Assembly (NCBI RefSeq): GCF_900105025.1
Contig: NZ_LT629759.1
Span: forward strand, 496,001 to 560,000
Length of the DNA: 64,000 nucleotides
Direction: 5' to 3'
From: Parafannyhessea umbonata
GTDB lineage: Bacteria; Actinomycetota; Coriobacteriia; Coriobacteriales; Atopobiaceae
The translations under genes and the position numbers were made by a program. Below are positions 35,571 through 42,618 of this stretch, piece by piece. Numbering within the stretch: the first letter of the stretch is position 1; each line of letters starts with the position of its first letter. Under the pieces are notes generated by a model. The model was given only the letters and a program-made list of their open reading frames with translations. It did no database searches and had not been told where the DNA came from.

Positions 35571-37001
35571 ATGTCCGACGAGAAGCTCGAGCAAGAGGTT
35601 GACGCCTACGTCGATGAGGTATGGGAGGACGCGGTTGAGGACATCCGCACGTTGGTGAAGATTCGCTCCGTGCGCGACCCGAAGACGGCGGGTCCTGGTA
35701 TGCCGTGGGGCAAGGGCAGCCATGATGCGCTCGTGGCCGCGCTTGGCATCGCACGGAGGCTGGGGCTCGATGCCCACGAGTGCGAGGGCTACATAGGCTA
35801 CGCGGATCTTCCGGGTGCATCCGACCGCCAGATCGCGACCATTGCCCACACGGACGTCGTTCCCGAGGGGCTTGGCTGGACGGTCGACCCCTTCGACGTG
35901 ACGCGTCGCGAGGGCTATCTCATTGGCCGTGGCGTGTTGGACGACAAGGGTCCGTTCGTGCTTTCGCTCTATGCGGCGCACTTCTTCAAGCGCAAGGCGG
36001 ATAAGACGGGCAGTCCGCTGCCGTACACCCTGCGCTGCCTTGTGGGCAACGAGGAGGAGTGCGAGATGGGCGACCTCAAGTGGTACCTCGCCCATTACGA
36101 CGAGCCCGCGTTCGCCTTCACTCCTGACGCCGACTTCCCGCTCATCTGCGGGGAGAAGGGCGTCTTCCACGGCCACTTCACGAGCGAGGTCATCGCGGGC
36201 GATGTCCCCGGTAGCCGCATCGTGGAGCTTGATGCCGGCACGGTCGCCAACGCGATTCCCGGCCAGGCGACCGCGCTCGTGCGCGTTGCCGCGGACGAGC
36301 TTCCCGCGGCGGACGGCATCGACATCGAGCCGGCGGGCGAGGGGCTCGCACGGGTTGTCGCGCACGGTGTCGGCGGACATGCTTCCCTGCCGGCGGGAAC
36401 CGTCAACGCCATTGGCGTGCTTGCGGACTACCTCCTGGTCAACGATGTCTGCTCCGAGCGCGAGCGTGCGTTCCTCTCGTTCGAACACCTGCTGTGCGCC
36501 GCGTCCACGGACGGATCCTCCGTGGGCATTGCGTCTGCGGACGAGAAGTTCGGCCCCCTTACCTGCATCGGAGGCACGGTGCGCACCGAGGGCGGCCGCT
36601 TCGTGCAGACGGTGGACTCGCGATATCCTGCCTCGACCACGGACGAGGAGATCACCCGCGCGCTCGCGACGCTCGGCGAGGAGCATGGCCTGACGTTCGA
36701 CGTGGACGGCGTGAAGGTCCCGTTCTACATCGAGCCCACGTCGCCTGAGATTAGGTGCTTGCTCGACACGTATCACGAGTACACGGGGAGGCCGGCGGAG
36801 GCGATGGTCATCGGCGGCGGCACGTACGCGCGCAACTTCAGCCGCGCCTGCGCCTTCGGCCCGAACGACCCAGAGGCGGAGCTGCCGGAGTGGGTCGGGC
36901 CGGAGCACGGTCCCGACGAGGGTATCGCGGAGGAGACGCTGCGTCGTGCGCTCAAGATCTACATCGTGTCCATTGCACGTCTCATGAGGCTCGAGCTCTA
37001 G
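35571..37001 (+). CDS. M20 family dipeptidase (PepV-like), copy 1
   Basis: A 476-residue zinc peptidase of the M20 family, PepV/carnosinase-like. Metal and catalytic motifs are intact: IAHTDVVPEG (His, Asp), GRGVLDDKGPF (bridging Asp), VGNEEECEMGD (catalytic Glu), PDADFPLICGEKG (Asp), and GGGTYARNF near the end for the lid-domain site. No signal peptide, so it should act on imported dipeptides in the cytoplasm. The ATG at 35571 follows GGGGGAAG. It is a clear paralogue of the protein at 39579-40991, sharing segments such as GYLIGRGVLDDKGP and the C-terminal IYIVSIARLMRLE. Confidence 0.9.
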   Translation: MSDEKLEQEVDAYVDEVWEDAVEDIRTLVKIRSVRDPKTAGPGMPWGKGSHDALVAALGIARRLGLDAHECEGYIGYADLPGASDRQIATIAHTDVVPEGLGWTVDPFDVTRREGYLIGRGVLDDKGPFVLSLYAAHFFKRKADKTGSPLPYTLRCLVGNEEECEMGDLKWYLAHYDEPAFAFTPDADFPLICGEKGVFHGHFTSEVIAGDVPGSRIVELDAGTVANAIPGQATALVRVAADELPAADGIDIEPAGEGLARVVAHGVGGHASLPAGTVNAIGVLADYLLVNDVCSERERAFLSFEHLLCAASTDGSSVGIASADEKFGPLTCIGGTVRTEGGRFVQTVDSRYPASTTDEEITRALATLGEEHGLTFDVDGVKVPFYIEPTSPEIRCLLDTYHEYTGRPAEAMVIGGGTYARNFSRACAFGPNDPEAELPEWVGPEHGPDEGIAEETLRRALKIYIVSIARLMRLEL

Positions 37002-37017
37002 GTCGCCCACGCTGGCC

Positions 37018-37755
37018 TTACAGCGCGATGTCACGCCAATCGTCCAGGAAGAGGTCCGCGGCCGCACGGACCTCCTCCGCATCCTGCGTTGGGTCGTTCG
37101 AGCGAACGCCGCACGTGAGCATGCCGGCGCAGCGCGCGGAGCGGATGCCTACCGTGATGTCCTCGAACACGATGCAGTCTTCAGGTGCGGCACCCAGGCG
37201 TTGTGCCGCCTCCAGGTAGATGTCCGGCTTGCTCTTGGGCACGGGCACGTCCTTGCCGTGGACCCTCGCCTCGAAGAGCGCGTCCATGTCGATGCCGCGC
37301 ATGGAGTCCAGCACGTCCGGGTCGTTCGTCGTTGCGAGGGCGACGGGAACGCCCAGTCTGCGCAACGCGCGGATGTAGGCCTCGGCGCCGGGGCGTAACC
37401 GGGCCTCGTCCCTATAGAGCGCGCGTCCCATGGCATTCCACTCGTCGCAGATTTCTTGCACGGACTCGCGCAGTCCAAAGCGCTCGATGGTGTAGCGCGC
37501 GCCAGCCTCGAAGCCCAGTGCGGAGAGCGTGCGTGCGTAGTCTGGTGGAACCTGGAAGCCGCGCGACCCCAAGAACGCCACGTCCACCTTGCGCCACAGG
37601 TCCGCGGTATCGGATATCGTTCCGTCGAAGTCGAATATCGCCGCCCCAAAGCGCGGAGGCCACAGCGCCGCGGGGGCCCTGCCCGCAAGCCACGGCGCCC
37701 TTGCGGCTCCCGGCGTCTTGGTCCTTCTCGCCGCGTCGTGTTGGGATGAGTCCAT
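37018..37755 (-). CDS. HAD hydrolase, beta-phosphoglucomutase/phosphatase-like
   Basis: A 245-residue HAD-superfamily enzyme with a cap domain. Motif I is IFDFDGTISDTADLW, motif II is LATTNDPDV, motif III has the Lys in VPVPKSKPDIYLEA and motif IV is CIVFEDITVGIRSARCAGM. The class I helical cap fits sugar-phosphate phosphatases or beta-phosphoglucomutases; substrate unknown. The ATG at 37755 has GGAGG six bases upstream. The N-terminal 38 residues before motif I are basic low complexity. It converges on the M20 gene with 16 bases between. Confidence 0.82.
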   Translation of the reverse strand: MDSSQHDAARRTKTPGAARAPWLAGRAPAALWPPRFGAAIFDFDGTISDTADLWRKVDVAFLGSRGFQVPPDYARTLSALGFEAGARYTIERFGLRESVQEICDEWNAMGRALYRDEARLRPGAEAYIRALRRLGVPVALATTNDPDVLDSMRGIDMDALFEARVHGKDVPVPKSKPDIYLEAAQRLGAAPEDCIVFEDITVGIRSARCAGMLTCGVRSNDPTQDAEEVRAAADLFLDDWRDIAL

Positions 37756-37889
37756 GGGAGCCTCCGTCGATTGGTGTGTGGGTTGCGCGTGTGGGCGGCC
37801 TGCGCCTCGTGCAAGCTCGACGCGTGCGCGCGCGACTGCCGTGAAATATGCTAGTCTATCGTGCGTCCTGCGCGGGTACAAACGCCCGC

Positions 37890-37939
37890 CGAGCAGTTCG
37901 GGTCCTAAATCCTGCTCGTTAAACCTAAAACCAAAGGAG
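37890..37939 (+). promoter_or_regulatory. Candidate preQ1-I-type riboswitch
   Basis: A compact leader abuts the SD of the VUT transporter. Stem CGAGCAG/CTGCTCG (37890-37896, 37912-37918) encloses a loop opening TTCGGGTCC; an A-rich tail TTAAACCTAAAACC leads into AAAGGAG. The tail ACC can pair with loop GG(G/T), giving the H-type pseudoknot of preQ1-I aptamers, which have a short stem, TTC at loop start and an A-rich tail running into the ribosome site. The fit is by eye. The downstream gene family (queuosine precursor transport) is a common target of preQ1 switches. Confidence 0.5.
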
Positions 37940-37947
37940 ATACTCGC

Positions 37948-38718
37948 ATGTTTAGGGACTTTTTCAGGGATTATCGGCTTCTGCTGCGCAACGTGCCCAG
38001 CACAAACGTCACGCTCTTCGTGCTGAGCGTCGTTCTCATGAACCTGCTGGCCAACAAGGAGCTCGTCTCGCTTCCGTACCTTGCGCTGGACTGCGGCATC
38101 ACGCTCAGCTGGGTCTCGTTCCTCTGCATGGACATGATCACCAAGCGCTTTGGGGCAAAGGCATCCATCAAGATCTCCGTGTTCGCGCTCGCATGCAACC
38201 TTGCGGTTGTCGCGCTGTTGTGGCTTGTCAGCCTCGCGCCCGGCCACTGGGGCGCATACTACTCCTCCGGGCTCGCCCCCGTGGACGCGGGCCTCAACGC
38301 CACGTTCGGTGGCAGCTGGTACGTGGTCCTTGGCAGCTCGATCTCCATGCTCCTCTCGTCCGTCACCAACTCCCTGCTCAACCAGTTCATTGGCAGCAAG
38401 TTCGTGAAGGATAACTTCGGCACGTTCGCCGCGCGATCCTACACGTCCACCCTCGTGGGTCAGCTCGTCGACAACCTCACGTTCGCCATCATCGTCAGCC
38501 ACACGTTCTTCGGCTGGACGTGGATCCAGGTGCTCGGCTGCTCGGTCACCGGCGCCCTCGTCGAGCTGCTGTGCGAGGTCGTGCTCAGCCCCATAGGCTT
38601 CCGCGTCGTGCGCCAGTGGGAGCGCGACGGCGTCGGCCAAGCGTATCTCGATGCCCAGGGCGAGAAGAACGCGGCCTCCGCGGCCGTGGTGGACGCAGCC
38701 GTCGCGAGGGAGGCGTAG
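37948..38718 (+). CDS. VUT family queuosine precursor transporter
   Basis: A 256-residue membrane protein with about six helices that matches the VUT/YhhQ family (queuosine precursor uptake): MNLLANKELVS, a DMITKRFG motif after the third helix, GSSISMLLSSVTNSLLNQFIG and DNLTFAIIV. It would import preQ0, preQ1 or queuine for tRNA modification. SD AAAGGAG precedes the ATG by 8 bases and lies at the edge of a preQ1-I-like fold. The C-terminal tail is Ala-rich and charged. The next gene starts about 30 bases on. Confidence 0.85.
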   Translation: MFRDFFRDYRLLLRNVPSTNVTLFVLSVVLMNLLANKELVSLPYLALDCGITLSWVSFLCMDMITKRFGAKASIKISVFALACNLAVVALLWLVSLAPGHWGAYYSSGLAPVDAGLNATFGGSWYVVLGSSISMLLSSVTNSLLNQFIGSKFVKDNFGTFAARSYTSTLVGQLVDNLTFAIIVSHTFFGWTWIQVLGCSVTGALVELLCEVVLSPIGFRVVRQWERDGVGQAYLDAQGEKNAASAAVVDAAVAREA

Positions 38719-38747
38719 CCGTGGGCGTGCGGGAGGAGCGGCACCCC

Positions 38748-39446
38748 ATGGACGTGCTCGTGACCGGTGCCTCAGGCGGCATCGGTCGCGCGGTCTCGGA
38801 GCTCTTTCTCGAGCGTGGGCACCGCGTGGACGGCCTCGACGTCGCGCCGGCGACGGTCGAGCACGCGCGCTATCTCCACCACGTGGCGGACGTGCGGGAC
38901 GCAGCATCGCTTCCCGACCTGTCCCCACAGGTCATCGTCACGTGCGCCGGCGTGCAGAACACCCCGGACGACATAGACGTCAACCTGAAGGGCGCAATCA
39001 ACGTGTGCGAACGCTACGCATTCCAGAGCGTCTCGCACCCGCGCGAGCAGGTGCGCTCCGTGGTGAACGTCGGCTCGTCGTCCGGGCACAACGGCTCGGA
39101 GTTTCCGCACTATGCCGCAAGCAAGGGCGGCATCATCGCGTACACCAAGAACCTGGCGCTGCGCCTCGCGCCGCAGGCCATCGCAAACAGCATCGACCCC
39201 GGTGGCGTCATGACCGATCTCAACCGTCCCGTGATGGACGATCCCGAACTCTGGGGCAAGATCATGGCGCTCACGCCGCTGCGTCGCTGGGCGACCCCGC
39301 GCGAGATCGCGGAGTGGGTGTACTTCGTGGGCGTGACCAACCGTTTCATGACGGGGCAGAGCATCCTCGTCGACGGGGGAGAGGCGGGCAACGCCCAGTT
39401 CGTGTGGCCGGACGTCGAGGTCGGGCACAGACCGACCGAGGGATAG
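38748..39446 (+). CDS. SDR family oxidoreductase
   Basis: A 232-residue short-chain dehydrogenase. It has the NAD(P) loop TGASGGIGRA, VTCAGVQNTP in place of the NNAG strand, the catalytic Ser (VGSSSG) and Tyr-Lys pair (YAASKGG), and PGGVMTD. The Asp in GLDVAP at the end of the second strand favours NAD. The ATG at 38748 has GGGAGGAG nine bases upstream and puts the first strand at residue 2; a GTG at 38721 is an alternative. Substrate unknown. It follows the transporter closely and may share its transcript. Confidence 0.82.
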   Translation: MDVLVTGASGGIGRAVSELFLERGHRVDGLDVAPATVEHARYLHHVADVRDAASLPDLSPQVIVTCAGVQNTPDDIDVNLKGAINVCERYAFQSVSHPREQVRSVVNVGSSSGHNGSEFPHYAASKGGIIAYTKNLALRLAPQAIANSIDPGGVMTDLNRPVMDDPELWGKIMALTPLRRWATPREIAEWVYFVGVTNRFMTGQSILVDGGEAGNAQFVWPDVEVGHRPTEG

Positions 39447-39578
39447 CGCCTGACTTTCGTCCGTTGCTCCGCGCGCACGCCTGCCCGTGCCGCCCGCGGA
39501 AGACGCGCCCCCGATTGTTGCCAGCCTGTTACACTGGGTGGGTATTGGATACGACAACACATCTATGCGGAGGTTTCC

Positions 39579-40991
39579 ATGACGGACGAGGAACTTAAGC
39601 AACGCGCGAAGGAGTTTGTCGAGAAGAACTGGGAGGACGTCGTTGCGGACATCGACTCCCTGGTGAGGATCAACTCGGTCGAAGACCTCGACCACGCCGA
39701 GCCCGGCAAGCCGTACGGCCCCGCGCCGTTCGAGGCACTCGACACCGCCGTGAAGATCGCGACGCGCCTGGGGCTCGATGCCCACAACTGCGACGGCCAC
39801 ATCGGCTACGCGGACGTCCCCGGCGCATCCCCCAAGCAGATAGCGACCATAGGCCACACGGACATCGTCCCCGCCGGCACCGGCTGGACGTTCGAGCCGT
39901 TCAGGGTGACCCGCAAGGATGGCTACCTCATCGGCCGCGGCGTGCTCGACGACAAGGGTCCCACGACCCTCTCGCTCTATGCGGCGAAGTTCTTCGCGGA
40001 CCTCGCGCGCGAGACGGGCGAGCAGCTGCCGTACACGCTGCGCTGCATCATCGGCAACAACGAGGAGACCGAGATGGCCGACGTCGAGTGGTACCTCGAC
40101 AACTTCGACCAGCCAGAGTTCCTGTTCTCGCCGGACGCGGACTTCCCGCTCATCTACGGCGAAAAGGGCGGCTGGTCCGCGACCGTCACCTCCAAGCCCG
40201 TCTCGGACGTGATCGTGGACTTCGAGGGTGGCACCGTCGGCAACGCCGTCGCGGGCGAGGCCACGGCCGTCGTGCGCGCTGACGCGTCCACGCTGCCGTC
40301 CGCCGATCGCATCGACGTCGAGCCCGCGGGGGAGGGGCTGGCGCGCCTCACGGCCCACGGCATCGGCGCGCACGCGTCCACGCCGCAGGGCTCGATCAAT
40401 GCCATCGGTCTTCTCGTCGACTACCTGCTGCAGAACGAGCTGTGCTCTGCGGACGAGAAGGACTTCCTCCAGTTCGAGAGGCTGGTCTTTGGCTCCACGG
40501 ACGGCTCGACCCTGGGCATCGCATGCCAGGACGAGTACTTCGACCCCCTGACGTGCATCGGCGGCACCATCGCCACCAAGGACGGTCGCTTCGAGCAGAC
40601 GCTTGACAGCCGCTATCCCACGAACATCACCGGCGAGGAGATCACGCGTCGCGTTGGCGCGCTTGCGGCCGAGCACGGCTGCACCATCCACGTCGACATC
40701 GACATGGTGCCGTTCCTCACCGATCCGGACACGCCTGCGATGCAGACGCTCGTGAGGACGTACAACGAGTACACGGGTCGCGACGCGAAGGGCTTCTGCA
40801 TCGGTGGCGGCACGTACGCACGCCACTTCAAGGCCGGCGGCTCCTTCGGCCCGAACGACCCGGCGTTCCCCATGCCCGACTGGGTGGGTGCGGAGCACTC
40901 CGCGGACGAGGGTTTCAGCGAGGAGCAGCTCAAGCGCGCGCTGCAGATCTACATCGTGTCCATCGCGCGCCTCATGAGGCTCGAGTTCTAG
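39579..40991 (+). CDS. M20 family dipeptidase (PepV-like), copy 2
   Basis: A 470-residue paralogue of the protein at 35571-37001, sharing the same length, motif set and C terminus. Metal and catalytic motifs are IGHTDIVPAG, GRGVLDDKGPT, IGNNEETEMAD, PDADFPLIYGEKG and GGGTYARHF. SD GGAGG precedes the ATG by 5 bases. The two copies differ at many residues, so the duplication is not recent; they may divide dipeptide substrates. An IS element lies 69 bases after the stop. Confidence 0.9.
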   Translation: MTDEELKQRAKEFVEKNWEDVVADIDSLVRINSVEDLDHAEPGKPYGPAPFEALDTAVKIATRLGLDAHNCDGHIGYADVPGASPKQIATIGHTDIVPAGTGWTFEPFRVTRKDGYLIGRGVLDDKGPTTLSLYAAKFFADLARETGEQLPYTLRCIIGNNEETEMADVEWYLDNFDQPEFLFSPDADFPLIYGEKGGWSATVTSKPVSDVIVDFEGGTVGNAVAGEATAVVRADASTLPSADRIDVEPAGEGLARLTAHGIGAHASTPQGSINAIGLLVDYLLQNELCSADEKDFLQFERLVFGSTDGSTLGIACQDEYFDPLTCIGGTIATKDGRFEQTLDSRYPTNITGEEITRRVGALAAEHGCTIHVDIDMVPFLTDPDTPAMQTLVRTYNEYTGRDAKGFCIGGGTYARHFKAGGSFGPNDPAFPMPDWVGAEHSADEGFSEEQLKRALQIYIVSIARLMRLEF

Positions 40992-41060
40992 GGACTCTGC
41001 TTCTTAGGCGATTGTGGCTCTGGGCACAAGGGTGCCCCGGGCACCGCGTCAAGCCGTGAC

Positions 41061-41084
41061 TGAACTGCCTCCCATTTCTTGGAC
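41061..41084 (+). repeat. Left terminal inverted repeat of the IS
   Basis: Begins TGAACTGCCTCCCA and ends CTTGGAC; pairs with 42510-42533 with five mismatches. Confidence 0.9.
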
Positions 41085-41119
41085 AGGGAAATAGAAGTCC
41101 GAGAGATGGGAGGCTTTCC

Positions 41120-41635
41120 ATGTCCGTCGACCTGAGATTGAGGCACGACCGGTCGCTGCGCGAGCGCGCAGCCGAGATGTTCGAGAGGGGCCTCGGCTAC
41201 GGGTCCGTCGCAAGGGGGCTTGGCGTGCCCGCCGAGGCTGTGAGAAACTGGCAGAAGACGTACCGCGCGACCGGGAGGGACGGCCTGCTGAAAATGGGCG
41301 AGAAGCACGCGAGATACGACTTCGAGACCAAGGTCGCCGCAGCCAGGGCCGTGGTCGACGACGGGATGGCCAAGCCCGAGGCGATGGAGCGCTTCGGCAT
41401 CGCGAGCGCGACGCCGCTGAAGCAGTGGTGCAGGCTGTACCGCGGGGGCGGGGCCGAGGCCCTGAGGCCCAAGCCGAAGGGCAGGCCGAGGGGGTCGGGC
41501 GCGAAGGCCGCGCCGATGACCCGCGAGCAGGAGCTCGAGCGCGAGGTCAGGAGGCTCGAGGCGCAGGTGGCGTACCTAAAAAAATCGATAGCCCTGAAGG
41601 CGGAGCTGCGCTCCCGAACCGGGAGAAGGCCCTAG
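41120..41635 (+). CDS. IS3-family transposase OrfA
   Basis: A 171-residue OrfA with two helix-turn-helix units (RERAAEMFERGLGYGSVARGLGVP and KVAAARAVVDDGMAKPEAMERFGI) and a C-terminal leucine-zipper-like stretch, as in the IS150 group. It binds the terminal repeats and regulates transposition. Near its end the run A AAA AAA (41578-41584) is a classical -1 slippery site. OrfB in the -1 frame has no good start of its own nearby, so the active enzyme is presumably the OrfAB fusion. Confidence 0.92.
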   Translation: MSVDLRLRHDRSLRERAAEMFERGLGYGSVARGLGVPAEAVRNWQKTYRATGRDGLLKMGEKHARYDFETKVAAARAVVDDGMAKPEAMERFGIASATPLKQWCRLYRGGGAEALRPKPKGRPRGSGAKAAPMTREQELEREVRRLEAQVAYLKKSIALKAELRSRTGRRP

Positions 41636-42492
41636 CGGTCGCCGAGCTTTCAGGGCGGCACGACCTCTCCGACCTCCTCGAGGCCGCCGGCCTCCCCAGG
41701 TCGAGCTACTACTACGCCGTCTCGCACCCCAAGGCCCCCACCAGGCCGGAGCTGCGCGCCAGGGTGACGGAGATCTTCGGCAGGCTCCCCAACGGCGTCG
41801 GCCACAGGCAGGTGGCGATGGAGCTGCGCGCCGTCGACGGCGCGCGGATAGCGGACAAGACCGTGCTCAAGATGATGAACGAGATGGGCCTCAGGTGCGG
41901 CATCCGCCGGGAGACCGACCACCACAGGTACAGCTCCTACAGGGGGAAGGTCGGCGAGACCTTCGAGAACGTGCTCGGCCGCGACTTCGCCGCCGACGGC
42001 CCCTGGCAGAAGATGGGCACCGACGTCACCGAGTTCAAGTGCGGGTTCGGCAAGGCCTACCTCGCGCCCGTGTACGACTTCGGCAGCAAGGAGATCGTGG
42101 CCTGGTCGGTCTCGGAGCATCCGGACCTCGCTCAGCAGGAGGAGATGCTCTCAATGCTCGTGGCGGCGAAGCCGGAGGGCGCGGCGCCGGTCCTGCACTC
42201 CGACATGGGCTGGCAGTACCAGCACGTGTCCTACGTCGCGAAGCTCAGGGAGAACGGCTTCGTGCAGAGCATGTCGCGCAAGGGCAACTGCATCGACAAC
42301 GGCGCCACCGAGCAGGTCTTCGGCCACCTGAAGGACGAGTTCTACAGGGGCAGGGACTGGGAGACGTTCGAGGAGTTCAAGCGCGACCTCGAGGCGTACA
42401 TCCACCATTGGAACCATGCGAGGCGCCAGGCCAAGCTGAAGGGCCTGACCCCGATCGAGTTCCGGGACCAGGCCCTCCGGGGGGCCGCCTAG
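41578..42492 (+). CDS. IS3-family transposase OrfB (via -1 frameshift)
   Basis: About 305 residues read after the slippery run. It has an HTH_21-type region (RVTEIFGRLPNGVGHRQVAMEL) and the rve integrase core: Asp in GTDVTEFK, Asp in VLHSDMGWQYQ and Glu in NGATEQVFGHLKDEFY, with a Lys/Arg-rich tail (HWNHARRQAKLKGLTPIEFR). All three catalytic acids are present. The coordinate given is where the -1 frame takes over; the protein is most likely made only as the OrfAB fusion. Confidence 0.9.
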   Translation, partial: KKIDSPEGGAALPNREKALAVAELSGRHDLSDLLEAAGLPRSSYYYAVSHPKAPTRPELRARVTEIFGRLPNGVGHRQVAMELRAVDGARIADKTVLKMMNEMGLRCGIRRETDHHRYSSYRGKVGETFENVLGRDFAADGPWQKMGTDVTEFKCGFGKAYLAPVYDFGSKEIVAWSVSEHPDLAQQEEMLSMLVAAKPEGAAPVLHSDMGWQYQHVSYVAKLRENGFVQSMSRKGNCIDNGATEQVFGHLKDEFYRGRDWETFEEFKRDLEAYIHHWNHARRQAKLKGLTPIEFRDQALRGAA

Positions 42493-42509
42493 CGGTTATG
42501 ATTTATCGC

Positions 42510-42533
42510 GTCCAAGTTTTGGGGCGCAGTTCA
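42510..42533 (-). repeat. Right terminal inverted repeat of the IS
   Basis: Read on the minus strand it begins TGAACTGCGCCCCA and ends CTTGGAC, mirroring the left end. Confidence 0.9.
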
Positions 42534-42618
42534 GACGCGCGTGTCCGGGGCGCTTTCCTTTGGTGGACTTTTGGGGCCTTTGGCCAAGACGCGGTCGCCG
42601 CTGCCTGGGATGCGGGCG

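Larger units (their letters stand above)
41061..42533 (+). mobile_element. Complete IS3-family (IS150-like) insertion sequence
   Basis: A 1473-base element with 24-base imperfect terminal inverted repeats (19 of 24 matching, outer bases TGAACTGC), two overlapping frames with a -1 slippery site, and a 3-base target duplication GAC (41058-41060 and 42534-42536). Both frames and the DDE residues are intact, so it may be active. Its GC content is like the host's. Confidence 0.95.
41037..42548. repeat. Long hairpin split by the IS element
   Basis: When the IS and one copy of its 3-base target repeat are removed, 41037-41060 joins 42537-42548. The result is an imperfect hairpin: arms CCGGGCACCGCGTCA and TGACGCGCGTGTCCGG around AGCCG, with one mismatch and one bulge. 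It was probably the terminator or a REP-like element after the second dipeptidase gene. Confidence 0.6.
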
